From the NCBI RefSeq assembly GCF_047495875.1, contig NC_092497.1:34293375-34357374 (forward strand): DNA of 64,000 nucleotides. The letters are read 5' to 3'. How positions within the stretch are numbered: position 1 is the first letter of the stretch; each line of letters starts with the position of its first letter. Below the pieces are notes generated by a model. It was not told where the DNA came from. It searched no databases and was given only the letters and a program-made list of their open reading frames with translations. Positions 61,821 to 64,000 of this stretch are shown one piece after another. A program made the translations under genes and the position numbers. Origin of the DNA: Pithys albifrons albifrons. Lineage: Eukaryota; Chordata; Aves; Passeriformes; Thamnophilidae.

Positions 61821-64000
61821 GAACAATATAAGCTTTTGAACTAAAACCCATACAATGGAAATGCCTAACTTTTAAACAACATAACTCTCTCATATATGTA
61901 GCTGGTCTGGTCCATGCTACTCTTCAGTGTCATCCTACTCAGAAGTCCATTTTTGTGTTCTCCCCCAGTTACACGATCTTATTGTAGACTAATTTCTTCA
62001 AGTAATGTGTTCTACAAGATACTCAAATTTAAGATGGCTTTATAACTCTCTCTTTTTTACACAGTATATGCACTTAAGGATGTAATGTTGTGTCACATCA
62101 AACCCCATAGTTTGTCTATATCTCTCAAGGGACCAAGGACTACATGTCCATGAAAATTCTGCTTAAAATACAAGTGACAGGTGTCTTGAATTTGAAGGCT
62201 TTTTGGGCGTTTGATCGCATTTGCTAACACACTATTCCTCTCCTGCAGTGCACTAGAAACCCTCACACATATAGTGCTCCCCAGGTATGTTGGGTAGATA
62301 TGCATTGCGCCTCCATCATCATAGAAAGGTTGGAGAAAAAATCAGCAGGAATGGATTGCCCACTATCCTCTACACATGAGAAGGCATCACAGTTCTCCTA
62401 GCAAAACATAAACTGTGTATTGCCAGAACTGCACCTAAAGTGTTCACAGAGTAGAAGAGTATATTGTAATCCATGAAGTAGAGCAGCAGAGCTGTGATAA
62501 TCCATAGTGATTGTTGTTCATATAGAAGTTATTTAATCCCTGCCCTGTGCTCACCTTCGTCTTTTTCAGTGAACCTAACTATAATGATGCTTCAAATCAC
62601 AGATTTGTTTGGAGATTTTTTTTTGTTTTCCACTCTAATCAGTTGATTGGGTTGAACACAACAGATTATTTCTGAAGAGGATTAATCTAGCTGAACCCCT
62701 TCCCTTGTGAAAGCTGGTGGGAAAACTGCATCACAGTAATTTTCACATGGAAATACACTGTTCAGTTTCTGTCTGCACAATGGAACAGTCAAATATCGCA
62801 GATTGATAAGGGATACCTTGCCAGCAAAACTAGGGCAAACCTATGTTTGTCAGACTACAAGCTTGGTAGCAATTAAAGGCAAACTGGGACGCATAAGGAG
62901 CACTACATGATTTCACCAATTAAATCTGACAATCAACATAGTTTTCAGCTCTTATCTCCCCAAGTAAACAGAGAGACTGAAACCATGTATCAGGGAAAAT
63001 AATCAGAGCACCTAGTTCTGTTAATGTGCAGGCAAATTACTGGAAATAGAAGAAGTCAAGTGCAAATAGCCAGTGGAAATACCTAATTTGCAATAATGAG
63101 CATTTGGATTGTAAACTGTAATGGAACAGACTGTTCATTATATGATTTATCTTAAGTTTCATAGAACCTAAAGAGGAAAGAGACAGAACAATCAACTCAG
63201 TAGTACTAAACATACATTTTCTTTTAGGGTACTTTTAAATGTGTCAATTGTCTGCTTAAAGATAAGCTAGAAAATAGTTTTTAAAAAACCTGTAATTTTA
63301 GTCAAGAACAGCACAGACATATTCTTCAGAAAATGGTGTATCTGATATAGAAATGCCTTCACCTAAAAGGACTTATTTCATGCAGGAGAACTAGATTGAC
63401 CTAATAAGAGTATTTAAAGATTGTTTACAAAATTTGAATTTTGACTGGTATGTTGAGCATAAGCTCATCAAGTCTCTTGAGCCATGGATTTTAAATTTAT
63501 TTAACATGCAACTCCCTTAGCAAGAGAATATAAAAGGAAAACAACTGGAGCATAAGCTGCATTCAGTCCTTTAGATTCTTGATGGACAAAAGAGAGTATA
63601 ACTTTGCTGTATATTTTCATGTATTCAAAGGAGGCCACGAAAGGCGTTTGGAAACCTGTTAGTTAAAGCACTGATAATGCAGCATACTTGCAAACTTTCT
63701 TTTGCATTTTGTAGGAGTGACATTGCAATTCCTTCATATGCGTCAAGTTTGATTATTTTTGCTGCCTAATCACAAAATCCAAGTTCACATTTAATGACAC
63801 AGTCTCGCAGTCACTGGTAAGAGTCTTGTCTCTGTGAGGACTACAGGTTCAAAGTTATCAAGATCTGTATTTATTACCTGAGAAAAAATCTACGGTTAAA
63901 AATTAGTTGTTATTAACATCATGCCATAAAGAGTCTTCTTTAAAGAAGTTATGTTCTCTTTTACACAAATATATGCAGGGATGGAGATATGTTTGCAGGT
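61821..64000. other. Unannotated AT-rich DNA
   Basis: No gene, RNA gene or repeat family recognised to the window end. Confidence 0.5.

Overview
This window is avian nuclear DNA, most likely from a songbird. The grounds are several CR1 LINEs of different ages ending in the typical ATTCTATG-type 3' repeats, together with many ERV LTRs (an ERVL-like family in at least two age classes) in an AT-rich background. I found no host protein-coding exon, tRNA, rRNA or CRISPR array that I could support. Almost everything I can name is a transposable element or simple repeat. This is probably intergenic or deep intronic DNA. I cannot tell which chromosome it comes from.

Layout. 1-11.2 kb: two closely related minus-strand CR1 copies (1166-2385 and 4657-6893), a GC-rich block with an LTR-like TATA box (about 6971-8540), and an old CR1 (9529-11190) split by a 938-bp LTR (10043-10980). 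11.2-29.6 kb: mostly unremarkable AT-rich DNA with a plus-strand CR1 tail (18068-18675), an old ERVL-type solo LTR (19969-20693), an old CR1 (28199-28905) and another LTR (29023-29628). 29.6-39.9 kb: a 137-bp duplication, a G-rich tract, two ERVL-type solo LTRs in opposite orientation (32224-32850 and 36140-36769), a tetranucleotide array and another LTR-like element near 34.0-34.35 kb.

39.9-51 kb is the most informative part. A decayed class I (gamma-like) ERV on the minus strand (about 39880-50885) was split in its protease region by a much younger ERVL-class provirus (42739-49338, minus strand). The younger element has two LTRs that differ by only 3 substitutions and one 1-bp indel, a 5-bp target duplication (GAAAG), a tRNA-Lys1,2-type primer site, an uninterrupted 655-codon gag and an uninterrupted 1,046-codon pol. 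These two frames are in the same phase and separated by a single UAG with a hairpin 10 nt downstream, which suggests stop-codon readthrough. Gag is odd: its first 140 residues look like a multi-pass membrane segment, and it carries three 19-residue repeats. There is no env and no recognisable dUTPase.

51-64 kb: an older ERVL-type solo LTR with perfect target duplications (53087-53839), a different 855-bp LTR with perfect target duplications and an internal hexamer microsatellite (54709-55563), an old CR1 (55960-56817), and an LTR-like GC-rich block near 61.3-61.8 kb. The genes that act together here are the gag and pol of the young ERVL provirus with its LTRs. Everything else is decayed or non-coding.
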